Shown in pieces: positions 8,286 through 17,364 of a stretch of DNA of 64,000 nucleotides; position 1 is the first letter of the stretch, and each line of letters begins with the position of its first letter. The DNA is from Streptomyces albidoflavus (GTDB lineage Bacteria > Actinomycetota > Actinomycetes > Streptomycetales > Streptomycetaceae): positions 1-64,000 of the forward strand of contig NZ_JOII01000019.1 of NCBI RefSeq assembly GCF_000719955.1. The letters are read 5' to 3'. A model generated the notes under the pieces. It ran no database searches. It had not been told where the DNA came from and saw only the letters and a list, made by a program, of their open reading frames with translations. The position numbers and the translations under genes were made by a program.

Positions 8286-9617
8286 ATGAGCACCCTCCCG
8301 CAGGAGCGCCGCGTCGTCACTGCCATCCCCGGTCCGAAGTCGCAGGAGCTCCAGTCGCGGCGTACCGCCTCCGTCGCGGCGGGCGTGGGGTCGGTCATGC
8401 CGGTCTTCGCGGCGCGCGCCGACGGTGGCATCGTCGAGGACGTCGACGGCAACCGGTTCATCGACTTCGGCTCCGGCATCGCCGTGACCACGGTGGGCGC
8501 CTCGGCCGAGGCCGTGGTCCGCCGGGCCTCGGCGCAGCTCGCCGACTTCACCCACACCTGTTTCATGGTGACCCCGTACGAGGGGTACGTGGAGGTGGCC
8601 GAGCAGCTCGCCGAGCTGACGCCCGGGGACCACGCCAAGAAGTCGGCGCTGTTCAACTCCGGCGCCGAGGCGGTGGAGAACGCGGTGAAGATCGCCCGCG
8701 CCTACACCAAGCGCACCGCGGTCGTCGTCTTCGACCACGGCTACCACGGCCGCACCAACCTCACGATGGCGCTGACCTCGAAGAACATGCCGTACAAGCA
8801 GGGCTTCGGGCCGTTCGCCCCGGAGGTGTACCGGGTGCCGGTCGCCTACGGCTACCGCTGGCCGACCGGTGCCGAGAACGCCGGCGCCGAGGCTTCCGCG
8901 CAGGCCATCGACCAGATCAACAAGCAGATCGGCGCGGAGAACGTCGCGGCGATCATCATCGAGCCGGTGCTCGGCGAGGGCGGGTTCATCGAGCCGGCCA
9001 AGGGCTTCCTGCCCGCCATCCGGCAGTTCGCCTCCGACAACGGCATCGTCTTCGTCGCCGACGAGATCCAGTCCGGCTTCTGCCGCACCGGCCAGTGGTT
9101 CGCCTGCGAGGACGAGGGCATCGTCCCGGACCTGATCACCACCGCCAAGGGCATCGCGGGCGGCCTGCCGCTGTCCGCCGTGACGGGGCGCGCGGAGATC
9201 ATGGACGCGGCGCACTCGGGCGGCCTGGGCGGCACCTACGGCGGCAACCCGGTGGCCTGCGCCGGTGCGCTCGGCGCCATCGAGACCATGCGCGAGCTGG
9301 ACCTCAACGCCAAGGCGAAGCGCATCGAGGAGGTCATGAAGCCGCGGCTGACCGCGATGCAGGAGAAGTTCGACATCATCGGTGACGTCCGCGGCCGTGG
9401 CGCGATGATCGCCATCGAGCTGGTGAAGTCCGGCACGAAGGAGCCGAACCCCAAGGCCACGGCCCAGATCGCGAAGGCCTGCCACGCGGAGGGCGTCCTC
9501 GTCCTCACCACCGGCACCTACAGCAACGTGGTGCGGTTCCTGCCCCCGCTGGTGATCGGCGAGGAGCTGCTCACCGACGGCCTGGACGTCCTGGAAGCGG
9601 CGTTCGCGGCCCTCTGA
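8286..9617 (+). CDS. gabT: 4-aminobutyrate--2-oxoglutarate transaminase
   Basis: A 443-residue class III PLP-dependent aminotransferase that converts GABA plus 2-oxoglutarate to succinate semialdehyde plus glutamate. The SGAEAVENAVK substrate/PLP segment begins at 125. The PLP-pyridine Asp259 is in VADEIQSGF, and the PLP lysine is Lys288 in TTAKGIAGG. Length and motifs match bacterial GabT throughout. The ATG at 8286 is supported by AGGAG eight bases upstream. The nearby PucR regulator and aldehyde dehydrogenases fit a GABA-to-succinate route. Confidence 0.95.
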   Translation: MSTLPQERRVVTAIPGPKSQELQSRRTASVAAGVGSVMPVFAARADGGIVEDVDGNRFIDFGSGIAVTTVGASAEAVVRRASAQLADFTHTCFMVTPYEGYVEVAEQLAELTPGDHAKKSALFNSGAEAVENAVKIARAYTKRTAVVVFDHGYHGRTNLTMALTSKNMPYKQGFGPFAPEVYRVPVAYGYRWPTGAENAGAEASAQAIDQINKQIGAENVAAIIIEPVLGEGGFIEPAKGFLPAIRQFASDNGIVFVADEIQSGFCRTGQWFACEDEGIVPDLITTAKGIAGGLPLSAVTGRAEIMDAAHSGGLGGTYGGNPVACAGALGAIETMRELDLNAKAKRIEEVMKPRLTAMQEKFDIIGDVRGRGAMIAIELVKSGTKEPNPKATAQIAKACHAEGVLVLTTGTYSNVVRFLPPLVIGEELLTDGLDVLEAAFAAL

Positions 9618-9633
9618 GGCCGGAGCCGGCCGT

Positions 9634-9670
9634 CCCCGCACGTCGGAGCCTGTGAAGAAGGTGTGCGGGG
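9634..9670. terminator. Possible terminator after gabT
   Basis: Arms CCCCGCAC (9634-9641) and GTGCGGGG (9663-9670) could pair across a 21-base loop just after gabT. The long loop makes this only a candidate. Confidence 0.35.
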
Positions 9671-9717
9671 GCGATGTCGGCCTCCTTCTGACCCTGTCGG
9701 CCGCCGGGCCGCTGCCG

Positions 9718-9723
9718 TAGGTT
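9718..9723 (+). promoter_or_regulatory. Candidate -10 box of a leaderless PAP2 transcript
   Basis: TAGGTT lies eight bases before the ATG at 9732 and there is no Shine-Dalgarno sequence. That geometry would put the transcription start at or next to the start codon. A -35 match is poor (TGTCGG near 9695). Confidence 0.35.
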
Positions 9724-9731
9724 GAGCGCAG

Positions 9732-10616
9732 ATGAGAGAAACACCCCGCCCGCAGGGCTCTGCGGGCGATTTCGGGACGGGGCGCGTTCAGCACCGTTCC
9801 GGCCGTGCCTTCGCGCACACCGGGGTCTCGCGCTCCGGAACTCCTCATGGATCGGACCGCCGCCCGCCCCACACCCCCCGGGGCGCGCGGCCCACCGGTC
9901 TGGTCGGCCGCCTCGGAACCTCCCCCCCTGTTCCGGGTCGGCCGACTCCTCCTCTTCCTCCTCCGCCCCGCTCGTGGCGCACCGCCTGGGCGGCCCCGGT
10001 CGCGTGCGTGGTGGTCTTCGCCCTCTGCACCTGGCAGGTGGTCACGCGCGGACCGGTACTCGCGGCCGACGAACGCCTGGGACACCAGATCCGGAACAGC
10101 GCTTTCCCGGAGGGCCTGGCCGAGTTCCTCGCCGACGCCGGGGGCATGCTCGTCGGGCCGGTACTGCTGGCAGCCCTCATCGTGTGGCAGTGGTGGGCCG
10201 CGAGACGGCGCGGCGGCGCCCCGTACTGGTGGGCGCTGCCGCTGACGACCGGGCTCGCGATGGCCCTGGTCCCGCCGCTGGTGAGCCTGGTCAAGGTGCT
10301 GACGGACCGTCCGGGGCCGCCGGTGATGGGCGGCTCCGGGTTCTTCCCCTCGGGGCACGCGGCCACCGCCTGCGTCGCCTTCGGGGCGTGCGTGCTCCTG
10401 CTACGGGGTGCCTCGGCCGCCCCGCGTGTGTGGTGGTGGCTGGTCGGCCTCTGCGTGGTGTTCAACGCCGCCGTGGGTTACGGCCTGGTGCGCCGGGGGT
10501 ACCACTGGCCGCTGGATGTCGTGGCGAGCTGGGCGCTCGGGGTGTTCCTGCTGTGGGGCGCCGTGACGGTGGCGCGGGTGCTGTTGCGGCGTCGGGGCGG
10601 CGCGCAGGCCCCGTGA
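9732..10616 (+). CDS. PAP2-family membrane phosphatase
   Basis: A 294-residue integral membrane phosphatase of the phosphatidic-acid phosphatase type 2 family, acting on lipid phosphates or undecaprenyl diphosphate. The three signature blocks are visible in order: KVLTDRPGPP, FFPSGHAAT, and RRGYHWPLDV with the catalytic His. About six hydrophobic segments follow a long Pro/Arg-rich cytoplasmic N-terminus of about 80 residues. That tail has weak coding character, so translation could begin later; the ATG at 9732 is the first in frame and may be leaderless. It is convergent with the chitinase pseudogene. Confidence 0.85.
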   Translation: MRETPRPQGSAGDFGTGRVQHRSGRAFAHTGVSRSGTPHGSDRRPPHTPRGARPTGLVGRLGTSPPVPGRPTPPLPPPPRSWRTAWAAPVACVVVFALCTWQVVTRGPVLAADERLGHQIRNSAFPEGLAEFLADAGGMLVGPVLLAALIVWQWWAARRRGGAPYWWALPLTTGLAMALVPPLVSLVKVLTDRPGPPVMGGSGFFPSGHAATACVAFGACVLLLRGASAAPRVWWWLVGLCVVFNAAVGYGLVRRGYHWPLDVVASWALGVFLLWGAVTVARVLLRRRGGAQAP

Positions 10617-10780
10617 CACGGGGCGGCCCGGTGCGACGGGGCGCGCCCCGTCGCATACGAGAAACCGCAGGTCGCGCGCCCCGTACGGGGCCCCGTGCCG
10701 CGCCGTCGACCGCCGCGTGCCGCCGCCCCGTACGGGGCGAGCCTCGCCACGTCCCGGTGCCGGAGCGGGGCAGCCCAGGA
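10617..10780 (-). repeat. Dispersed intergenic repeat, copy 4, between convergent genes
   Basis: The core is exact but inverted (CCGCAGGTCGC at 10665-10675), with a TTTC-type flank on its own strand. Flanking it are CGCCCCGT half-sites and, at 10724-10739, a perfect 16-base palindrome CGCCCCGTACGGGGCG. The element fills the whole gap between the PAP2 gene and the chitinase 3' end and could terminate both. Confidence 0.8.
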
Positions 10781-11952
10781 TCAGCCGAAGTACCGGTCGA
10801 AGGTGCCCGCGAATTCGTCGCCTCCGTAGCGGTCCCAGTTGACGGACCAGGCCATCAGGCCGCGCAGCGCGGGCCAGGTGCCGTGCGGCGTGTACGGGCC
10901 GCAGGCCGATCCCTTGGTGAGGCAGTCGAGCGCCTTCTCCACCTCGGCGGGCGGTACGTGGCCGTTGCCCGCCTGCGGCGTCGCCGGCATGCCGATCGCC
11001 ACCTGTTCCGGCCGGAGCGCGGGGAAGACCTTGTCGGGGTCACCGGCGACCGGGAAGCCGGTGAGCAGCATGTCCGTCATGGCCACGTGGAAGTCCGCGC
11101 CGCCCATGGTGTGGTACTGGCCGTCCAGCCCCATGATCGGTCCCGAGTTGTAGTCCTGGACGTGCAGCAGGGTCAGGTCGTCGCGGAGCGCGTGGATGAC
11201 GGGCAGGTAGGCACCGGCCCGGGGGTCCTGTCCGCCCCACGGCCCGGACCCGTAGTACTGGTGGCCGAGCTGGACGAAGAACGTCTCGGGGGCCATGGTG
11301 AGCGTGAAGTCGTCGCCGTAACGCTCCTTCAGGTGCGCAGGGCGGAGATGAGGTGGACGATCACCGGCGTGGTGGGGTTCTCGAAGTCGGTGTCGCCGTC
11401 GTCCAGGGAGAGGGAGTGCCCCTCGAAGTCGATGTCGAGGCCGTCGAGGCCGTAGGTGTCGATGATGGAGCTGACGGAGTCGACGAAGGTGTCGCGGGCC
11501 TGGGGTGTGGTGAGCCGGACCTGTCCGTTCTGGCCGCCGATGGAGATCAGCACCTTCTTCCCGGCCTGCTGCTTCGCCTTCACCGCGGCTTTGAACTCGG
11601 CCTCGGACTCGACTCCGGGGCATTCGGCCGGCGGGCACAGACTGAAGCGGATGTCGCCGGAGGTGACCGAGGTGGGCTCGCCGAAGGCGAGGTCAATGAT
11701 GTCCCAGCTGTCGGGCACGTCGGCGAGCCGGGTGTAGCCGGACCCGTTGGCGAAGCTGGTGTGCAGGTAGCCGACGAGGGCGTGTTCGGGCAGTTCCGCA
11801 GTGCGCGAGGCGGGCGGCGCGTCGGCCGCGGCGTGCGGCGCGACAGCGGTGGCGGCCAGCGCGCAGACCGCGACGGCAGCGGCGGCCGCGCAGCGGACGC
11901 GGCCACGTCGCGAGCGCCGGGACGTCCAGGACGAGAGAGATCGACGGTTCAC
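10781..11952 (-). pseudogene. GH18 chitinase, secreted, broken by a one-base frameshift
   Basis: Two overlapping frames together encode one glycoside hydrolase family 18 chitinase. The first begins at GTG 11952, behind GGAG. It has an Arg-rich signal peptide ending near HAAADA and the catalytic DGLDIDFE motif, and it stops at 11329 after HLISALRT. The second frame resumes with LKERYGDDFTL and runs to 10781, containing the typical DYNSGP and WSVNWD segments. Adding one C on the coding strand near 11332 (ACCTG to ACCCTG) restores a single frame reading SALRTLKERYG. As written, the product lacks half the barrel. A real mutation and a sequencing error in the short C run cannot be told apart here. 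Confidence 0.85.
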
Positions 11953-12018
11953 GGCATTCTCCGGTTGTGGGGGGGGGAGGGAAGGAGCGCGTGACGGTAC
12001 GACAACTTGCCGCACAAC

Positions 12019-12032
12019 TTGGTCCAGACCAA
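12019..12032. promoter_or_regulatory. Probable DasR-responsive element upstream of the chitinase
   Basis: TTGGTCCAGACCAA is palindromic except at its centre. It closely matches the known dre operator of the N-acetylglucosamine regulator DasR (consensus around TGGTCTAGACCA) and the classic Streptomyces chitinase promoter box. It lies about 70 bases upstream of the chitinase start, so the gene was, or is, under chitin/N-acetylglucosamine control. Confidence 0.75.
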
Positions 12033-12149
12033 TCGGGTTGTCAAGACCTCTGACGCCCGGGCGAGGCCCTCACCAAGGCCGACCCACACCGGCGCACCGC
12101 GGGACGTGCCAGGTCACCTCGCCCGTCGCGCCTCCCCCGCTCCCCCGGT

Positions 12150-12614
12150 TCACCATCCACCGGACCGCCCCCAGCCCTCGCCCGCCACGGCCTCGTGCAT
12201 GGCGAGTTCCAGCAGCCCAGGATCGTTGAGCGTGCCGGAACCGTCCGGGCGGACCAGCCAGCTCACCACCCCGGCGGCCCGCCCCGGGTGCGGCACCACG
12301 ATCCACGTGCCACGCCCTACCGCACGGACACCCGTGCCGAGCCAGCGCGACGCGGTACCCGGCGGCACGAAGAAGCCGAGCCGCGCCCCGCCCGCCCCCG
12401 AGAGCACGGGGCCGGGCCGGCCGGCGCAGCGGCTCAGCACGTCGAGGGTGGGGTGCCCCAGCGCCCCCGGAAGGATCAGCACGTCCCACTTGACCCCCGC
12501 GGGCAGCAGAACCATCCCTTGCGGGCCACGCCCCCACTGCCGTCGGCCCTCGGCCGGGTCGGGCGCCGCCGACAGCAACCACTCGGCAGCCGCCCTGGTC
12601 TGGAACTCCGTCAT
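12150..12614 (-). CDS. Conserved Streptomyces protein of unknown function
   Basis: A 154-residue soluble protein with no signal peptide or membrane segment. Features include VLLPAGVKWDVL, GFFVPPGTASRWLGTG, TWIVVPHP and a C-terminal LELAMHEA. I recognise this as a small family that recurs in Streptomyces, often in several copies. The N-terminal pattern recalls parts of primase-polymerase-like proteins, but no catalytic residues can be assigned, so I give no function. The ATG at 12614 has a strong GGAGAGGGAG ribosome site upstream. Confidence 0.7.
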   Translation of the reverse strand: MTEFQTRAAAEWLLSAAPDPAEGRRQWGRGPQGMVLLPAGVKWDVLILPGALGHPTLDVLSRCAGRPGPVLSGAGGARLGFFVPPGTASRWLGTGVRAVGRGTWIVVPHPGRAAGVVSWLVRPDGSGTLNDPGLLELAMHEAVAGEGWGRSGGW

Positions 12615-12969
12615 GACGCTCCCTCTCCACTGTTGGACATTCCGTCATCAGTGGAGAGCTGTTCACGCGGCGGGCATTACGCGGATTCGGCGGGGGATTC
12701 CCCGTGAGCCGGGTCACATGGGCGGGGCGGAACGAAGGCACCGTGCGCGGCAGGGCGGCGCGGGTCGGTGCGACACCTCGGCGACCGGGGCGGATAAGGG
12801 CTACGCCGCGATGCTGACCCTTACTGCCCCGTACGCCGCGTAACACCTACGCCGCGACGTGGCCACTTACACCCCGTGCGCCCGCCGTAAGGTCCGCGCC
12901 GCGACGGTGCCACCTACTGACAGCACCCCCGCCCGCTCGCCCGTCCGGGCCGCCCCGCCCCGCCCCGTT
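12615..12969. other. Intergenic region with a TAAGGG inverted repeat
   Basis: No gene seen. TAAGGG (12795-12800) and CCCTTA (12818-12823) form an inverted repeat with CCGCG-rich DNA between them, followed by reiterated TACGCCGCG words up to about 12910. This is copy A of the second repeat family, also seen at 24655-24685 and 31600-31738. The first 60 bases upstream of 12614 may hold the promoter of the preceding gene. Confidence 0.55.
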
Positions 12970-14391
12970 TCAGCTGTCGAACCCCATCCCCATCCGGTCC
13001 ATCGTGCGCAGCCAGAGGTTCCGGTGGCCGCCCCGTTCGTCGGCGCGGGCCAGGGACCACTTGGTCAGGGCCACGCCCGTCCAGGCGAAGGGCTCCGGCG
13101 GGAAGGGCAGCGGCTTGGTGCGGACCATCTCCAAGGCGGTCCGTTCGGTCTCCTCGCCGCTCAGCAGGTCCAGCATCACGTCGGCGCCGAAGCGGGTCGC
13201 CCCGACCCCGAGCCCCGTGTACCCCGCGGCGTACGCGACGCGGCCGCCGTGCGCGGTGCCGAAGAACGCGGAGAAGCGGGAGCAGGTGTCGATCGCCCCG
13301 CCCCAGGCGTGGGTGAAGCGCACCCCCTCCAACTGCGGGAAGCAGGCGAAGAAGTGGCCGGCCAGCCGGTCGAAGGTCTCGGGCCGCTGGTCCAGGGCGG
13401 CGCTGACCTTCCCGCCGTAGGGATAGACCGCGTCGTAGCCGCCCCAGAGGATGCGGTTGTCGGAGGAGAGCCGGAAGTAGTGGAACTGGTTGGCGCTGTC
13501 GCCCAGGCCCTGCCGGTTGTGCCAGCCGATGGCGGCGAGCTGTTCGGCGCTGAGCGGTTCGGTCATCAGCGCGTAGTCGTAGACCGGCACGGTGAGGGGG
13601 CGGGTGCGGCGGACGAGGGAGGGGAAGACGTTGGTGCCGAGGGCGACCTGGGCGCAGCGCACCGTGCCTCCCCGCAGGGTGCGCACCGCCATCCCCGCCC
13701 CGCTCCGCGTGAGCGACGTGGCGGGGGTGTTCTCGTGGATGCGTACGCCGAGCGAGAGGCAGGCGGCCTTCAGGCCCCAGGCGAGCTTCGCCGGATCGAC
13801 GAGGGCGACGCCGTCACGGTCCCAGAGCCCGCCGAGGAAGATCGGCGAGTTCACGTGAGCACGCAGCGCGTCCTCGTCGAGCAGTTCGGAGCCGGCGGCG
13901 AGGCCCGCGGCGTCCATCTCCTCGTACAGTTCGCGCAGCTCGGTGACGTGGTGGGGCCGGGTGGCGACCGAGATCTCCCCGGTGCGTTCGAAGGCGCAGT
14001 CGATGCCGTAGCGGTGGACGGCGGACTCGATGGCGTCGAGGTTGCGGGCGCCGAGTTCTTCGAGGAGCGGCATCTCGTCGGGCCACCGGGAGAGGCCGTT
14101 GGCGGTGCCGTGGGTGAGGGAGGCGGCGCAGAATCCGCCGTTGCGGCCCGACGCCGCCCAGCCGACCTCGCGCCCCTCCAGGAGGAGTACGTCGCGGCCG
14201 GGGTCGCGTTCCTTGGCGAGGAGTGCCGTCCACAGTCCGCTGTAGCCACCGCCCACGACCAGGAGGTCGCAGGTCGCGTCCCCGGTGAGGCCGGGCTCGG
14301 GAGCGGGTCGCCCCGGGTCGTCGAGCCAGTAGGGGATCGGCGAGGCGTCCGACAGGGCGGCGGACGTGCTGGTCATGGCGCGTGCGGCCAT
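12970..14391 (-). CDS. FAD-dependent amine oxidoreductase (gamma-glutamylputrescine oxidase-like)
   Basis: A 473-residue flavoprotein of the DAO family. The Rossmann FAD motif is VVGGGYSG (45-52), followed by GWAASGRNGGFC (77-88), the pattern typical of PuuB-like gamma-glutamylputrescine oxidases. The C-terminal AYAAGYTGLGVG segment closes the FAD site. The ATG at 14391 is preceded by AAGGGAG. It lies just downstream of potC on the same strand, about 100 bases away, so it is probably the last gene of the polyamine uptake operon. Inferred role: oxidation of putrescine, or its gamma-glutamyl form, to the aldehyde that the adjacent dehydrogenases use. An amino-acid oxidase role cannot be excluded. 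Confidence 0.82.
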   Translation of the reverse strand: MAARAMTSTSAALSDASPIPYWLDDPGRPAPEPGLTGDATCDLLVVGGGYSGLWTALLAKERDPGRDVLLLEGREVGWAASGRNGGFCAASLTHGTANGLSRWPDEMPLLEELGARNLDAIESAVHRYGIDCAFERTGEISVATRPHHVTELRELYEEMDAAGLAAGSELLDEDALRAHVNSPIFLGGLWDRDGVALVDPAKLAWGLKAACLSLGVRIHENTPATSLTRSGAGMAVRTLRGGTVRCAQVALGTNVFPSLVRRTRPLTVPVYDYALMTEPLSAEQLAAIGWHNRQGLGDSANQFHYFRLSSDNRILWGGYDAVYPYGGKVSAALDQRPETFDRLAGHFFACFPQLEGVRFTHAWGGAIDTCSRFSAFFGTAHGGRVAYAAGYTGLGVGATRFGADVMLDLLSGEETERTALEMVRTKPLPFPPEPFAWTGVALTKWSLARADERGGHRNLWLRTMDRMGMGFDS

Positions 14392-14492
14392 GATGTCAAC
14401 TCCCTTGCGATGCGTGCGTGGTACGAGGTGACGCCGCGGAGCGTCCCTTACCGCGCGGCGTATGCCGCGCCGTACGGGGCGCTCCGCGCCGT
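14392..14492. other. Short gap with CCCTTA and palindrome words
   Basis: Between potC and the oxidase gene are CCCTTACC (about 14453) and CCGTACGGGGCG (about 14471), linking both repeat families in one small gap. No gene seen. Confidence 0.5.
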
Positions 14493-15284
14493 TCACCGGG
14501 CCTGCTTCTTGCGCCGGTTGCCGATGAGCATCCCGGCGAGGACGAGGAGGATGGCGACCGCGAACATGGCGGTGCCGATCACGTTGATCTGGACGGGCGT
14601 CCCACGTTGCGCCGAGCCCCACACGTACATGGGGAAGGTGACCGTGGAACCGGCATTGAAGTTGGTGATGATGAAGTCGTCGAAGGAGAGGGCGAAGGCG
14701 AGCAGGGCGCCGGCCGCGATGCCGGGGGCGGCGATGGGCAGCGTGACGCGCAGGAAGGTCTGCACCGGCCCGGCGTAGAGGTCCTGGGCGGCCTGCTCCA
14801 GGCGCGGGTCCATCGACATGACGCGGGCCTTCACGGCGGTGACGACGAAACTGAGGCAGAACATGATGTGGGCGATGAGGATCGTCCAGAAGCCGAGCTG
14901 CACCCCCATGTTGAGGAAGAGGGTGAGTAGCGAGGCCGCCATCACGACCTCCGGCATCGCCATCGGCAGGAAGATCAGCGCGCTCACCGTGGAACGCGCC
15001 CGGAACCGGTAGCGGACCAGCGCGAACGCCACCATGACGCCCAGCACCGTGGCACCCAGCGTCGCCCAGGCGGCGATCTGGAGGCTGAGGGCGAGGGAGC
15101 CGCACAGGTCGGCGACGCCGCACGGATCGCGCCACGCGTCGAGGGAGAACTCCTGCCAGGCGTAGTTGAACCGGCCCTTGGGCTTGTTGAACGAGAAGAC
15201 GAGCACGACGAGGTTGGGCAGGATCAGAAAGGCGAGCGTGATGAGGCCCGCGATGACGACGAGGTTGCGGCGCAGCCAGCTCAT
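14493..15284 (-). CDS. potC: Polyamine ABC transporter permease PotC
   Basis: A 263-residue inner-membrane permease with about six hydrophobic segments. The cytoplasmic EAA loop, which contacts the ATPase, appears as EQAAQDLYAGPVQTFLRVTL around the middle. The C-terminal FDDFIITNFNAG segment is characteristic of PotC. The start codon overlaps the potB stop by one base (TGATG), so the two are translationally coupled. Confidence 0.92.
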   Translation of the reverse strand: MSWLRRNLVVIAGLITLAFLILPNLVVLVFSFNKPKGRFNYAWQEFSLDAWRDPCGVADLCGSLALSLQIAAWATLGATVLGVMVAFALVRYRFRARSTVSALIFLPMAMPEVVMAASLLTLFLNMGVQLGFWTILIAHIMFCLSFVVTAVKARVMSMDPRLEQAAQDLYAGPVQTFLRVTLPIAAPGIAAGALLAFALSFDDFIITNFNAGSTVTFPMYVWGSAQRGTPVQINVIGTAMFAVAILLVLAGMLIGNRRKKQAR

Positions 15285-16216
15285 CAGACCAGATCCTCCG
15301 TCCCGGACTTGCGGATGTAGAAGGTGACGATGAAGAGGATCGCCGCCATGAGGATGAAGGAGAGCGCGGCGGCGGTCGGGTAGTCGAGGATGCGCAGGAA
15401 CTGTGTCTGGATGACGTTGCCGATCATGCGCGTGTCGGTGGAACCGAGCAGGTCCGCGTTGACGTAGTCGCCGCTGGCCGGGATGAAGGTCAGCAGCGTC
15501 CCGGAGACCACCCCGGGCATCGACAGGGGGAACGTCACCTTCCGGAACGTCGTGAACGGGTTGGCGTACAGGTCCCCCGCCGCCGCGTGCAGCCGCCCGT
15601 CGATCCGCTCCAGCGAGGTGTACAGCGGCAGGATCATGAACGGCAGGAAGTTGTACGTCAGGCCGCAGATGACGGCGAGCGGGGTGGCGAGGAGGCGGTC
15701 GCCCTGGGTGAGGCCGAGCCAGCTGGTGACGTCGAGGACGTGCAGGCTGTTGAGCACCGACACGACGGGGCCGCCGTCGGACAGGATGGTCTTCCAGGCG
15801 AGCGTGCGGATCAGGAAGCTGGTGAAGAAGGGCGCGATCACCAGGATCAGCACCACCCCGCGCCAGCGTCCCGCGCGGAACGCGATGAGGTACGCCAGCG
15901 GATACCCCAGCGCCAGGCAGAGCACGGTGGCCGCGCCCGCGTACAGCACTGAGCGCAGGAACTGGGGCCAGTATTCGGCCAGTGCCTCCCAGTACGTGGC
16001 GAAGTGCCAGGTCACCTGGAAGCCGTCCTCCAGGGACCCGGTCTGCACCGAGGTCGACGCCTGGTAGACCATCGGCAGCGCGAAGAACACGAGCAGCCAG
16101 AGGATGCCCGGCAGCAGCAGCCAGTACGGGGTGAAGCGGCCGCGCGGCTTGCGCGGACGGGGCGGCGGCGGGGCGGCGGGCGCGGCGCCGGGCGGCTTGG
16201 TCAGGGTGGTGGTCAT
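15284..16216 (-). CDS. potB: Polyamine ABC transporter permease PotB
   Basis: A 310-residue permease with a Pro/Ala-rich cytoplasmic N-terminus of about 30 residues followed by six hydrophobic segments. The conserved LIRTLAWKTIL stretch and the EAA loop AAAGDLYANPFTTFRKVTF identify it as PotB. It overlaps the potA stop by four bases (ATGA) and potC by one, giving a tightly coupled potA-potB-potC operon. Confidence 0.92.
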   Translation of the reverse strand: MTTTLTKPPGAAPAAPPPPRPRKPRGRFTPYWLLLPGILWLLVFFALPMVYQASTSVQTGSLEDGFQVTWHFATYWEALAEYWPQFLRSVLYAGAATVLCLALGYPLAYLIAFRAGRWRGVVLILVIAPFFTSFLIRTLAWKTILSDGGPVVSVLNSLHVLDVTSWLGLTQGDRLLATPLAVICGLTYNFLPFMILPLYTSLERIDGRLHAAAGDLYANPFTTFRKVTFPLSMPGVVSGTLLTFIPASGDYVNADLLGSTDTRMIGNVIQTQFLRILDYPTAAALSFILMAAILFIVTFYIRKSGTEDLV

Positions 16217-17364
16217 GCGGCGGCGTCCTCCTCCACCGAGGCGCTGCCGGCGTCGATGTCCTGGGTGGCGTCGAGGCCGAAGGAGTGCGCCGGGTTCCAG
16301 TGCAGGACCACGTCGGCGCCGGGGACGAGGCGGGTGTCGCGTTCGACGTTCTGGACGTAGACCTCGAAGCCCGCGCAGACGGGACTGTCGATCACGTACT
16401 GGGTGGAGACGCCGATGAAGCTGGTGGCGCGGACGCTGCCGGTGAGCCGGTTGCGGCCGTCGGGGACGGACGCGGCGTCCGTGGCGGGGACGAGGGAGAC
16501 CTTCTCGGGGCGTATGCCGAGCAGGACGGGGCCGGTCGTGGCGGCGGCGCCGTTGCGTGCGGTGGGCAGGGTGAGGGGCGCGTCGCCGGCGCGGAGGAGG
16601 AGGTCGTCGCCGCTGCGGCCGTCGAAGCGGGCGGGGACCAGGTTGGAGGTGCCGAGGAAGTTGGCGACGAAGGTGGTCCGCGGGGTCTCGTAGAGGTCGG
16701 TGGGGGCGCCGAGCTGTTCGACGCGGCCGCCGTTCATGACCGCGACCTGGTCGGCCATGGTCATGGCCTCCTCCTGGTCGTGGGTGACGTGGACGAAGGT
16801 GATGCCGACCTCGGTCTGGATGCGCTTGAGTTCGAGCTGCATCTGGCGGCGGAGCTTGAGGTCGAGCGCGCCGAGGGGCTCGTCGAGGAGGAGCACCTGG
16901 GGGTGGTTGATGAGGGCCCGGGCGACCGCGACGCGCTGCTGCTGGCCGCCGGAGAGCTGATGGGGCTTGCGCCGGGCGAAGTCGCCGAGTTCGACCAGGT
17001 CGAGCATGTCGCCGACCTGCCCGCGTACCGATTTGACGCCGCGCCGCCGCAGCCCGAACGCGACGTTCTCGAACACGTCGAGGTGCGGGAAGAGGGCGTA
17101 GCTCTGGAAGACGGTGTTGACGGGGCGCTTGTACGGGGGGAGCCCCGTCACGTCGCGCTCCCCGAGCAGGACGGAGCCGGTGGTGGGCTCCTCCAGGCCG
17201 GCGATCATGCGGAGCGTCGTGGTCTTGCCGCAGCCGGAGGCGCCGAGCAGGGCGAAGAACGACCCTTCGGGCACGGTCAGGTCGAGCGGATGGACGGCGG
17301 TGAACATGCCGTAGGTCTTGCTGATCCCGGAGAGGCGGACGTCGCCGCCGCGGTCGGTGGTCAT
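16213..17364 (-). CDS. potA: Polyamine ABC transporter ATPase PotA
   Basis: A 383-residue ABC ATPase that energises polyamine import. Walker A is GASGCGKTT (41-49), the signature LSGGQ is at 137-141, Walker B with DEP is at 156-163, and the H-loop is [12 protein letters not shown]-terminal TOBE-type domain contains GIRPEKVSL. The ATG at 17364 begins the conserved domain; upstream residues in the open frame are repeat-derived. Its partner potD lies 257 bases upstream, across a dispersed repeat. Confidence 0.93.
   Translation of the reverse strand: MTTDRGGDVRLSGISKTYGMFTAVHPLDLTVPEGSFFALLGASGCGKTTTLRMIAGLEEPTTGSVLLGERDVTGLPPYKRPVNTVFQSYALFPHLDVFENVAFGLRRRGVKSVRGQVGDMLDLVELGDFARRKPHQLSGGQQQRVAVARALINHPQVLLLDEPLGALDLKLRRQMQLELKRIQTEVGITFVHVTHDQEEAMTMADQVAVMNGGRVEQLGAPTDLYETPRTTFVANFLGTSNLVPARFDGRSGDDLLLRAGDAPLTLPTARNGAAATTGPVLLGIRPEKVSLVPATDAASVPDGRNRLTGSVRATSFIGVSTQYVIDSPVCAGFEVYVQNVERDTRLVPGADVVLHWNPAHSFGLDATQDIDAGSASVEEDAAA

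Noticed and set aside
10781..11638. An independent small chitinase-like gene
   Set aside because: Its first 100 codons are nonsense relative to GH18, and the true sequence continues in the other frame. It is the 3' half of one broken gene.
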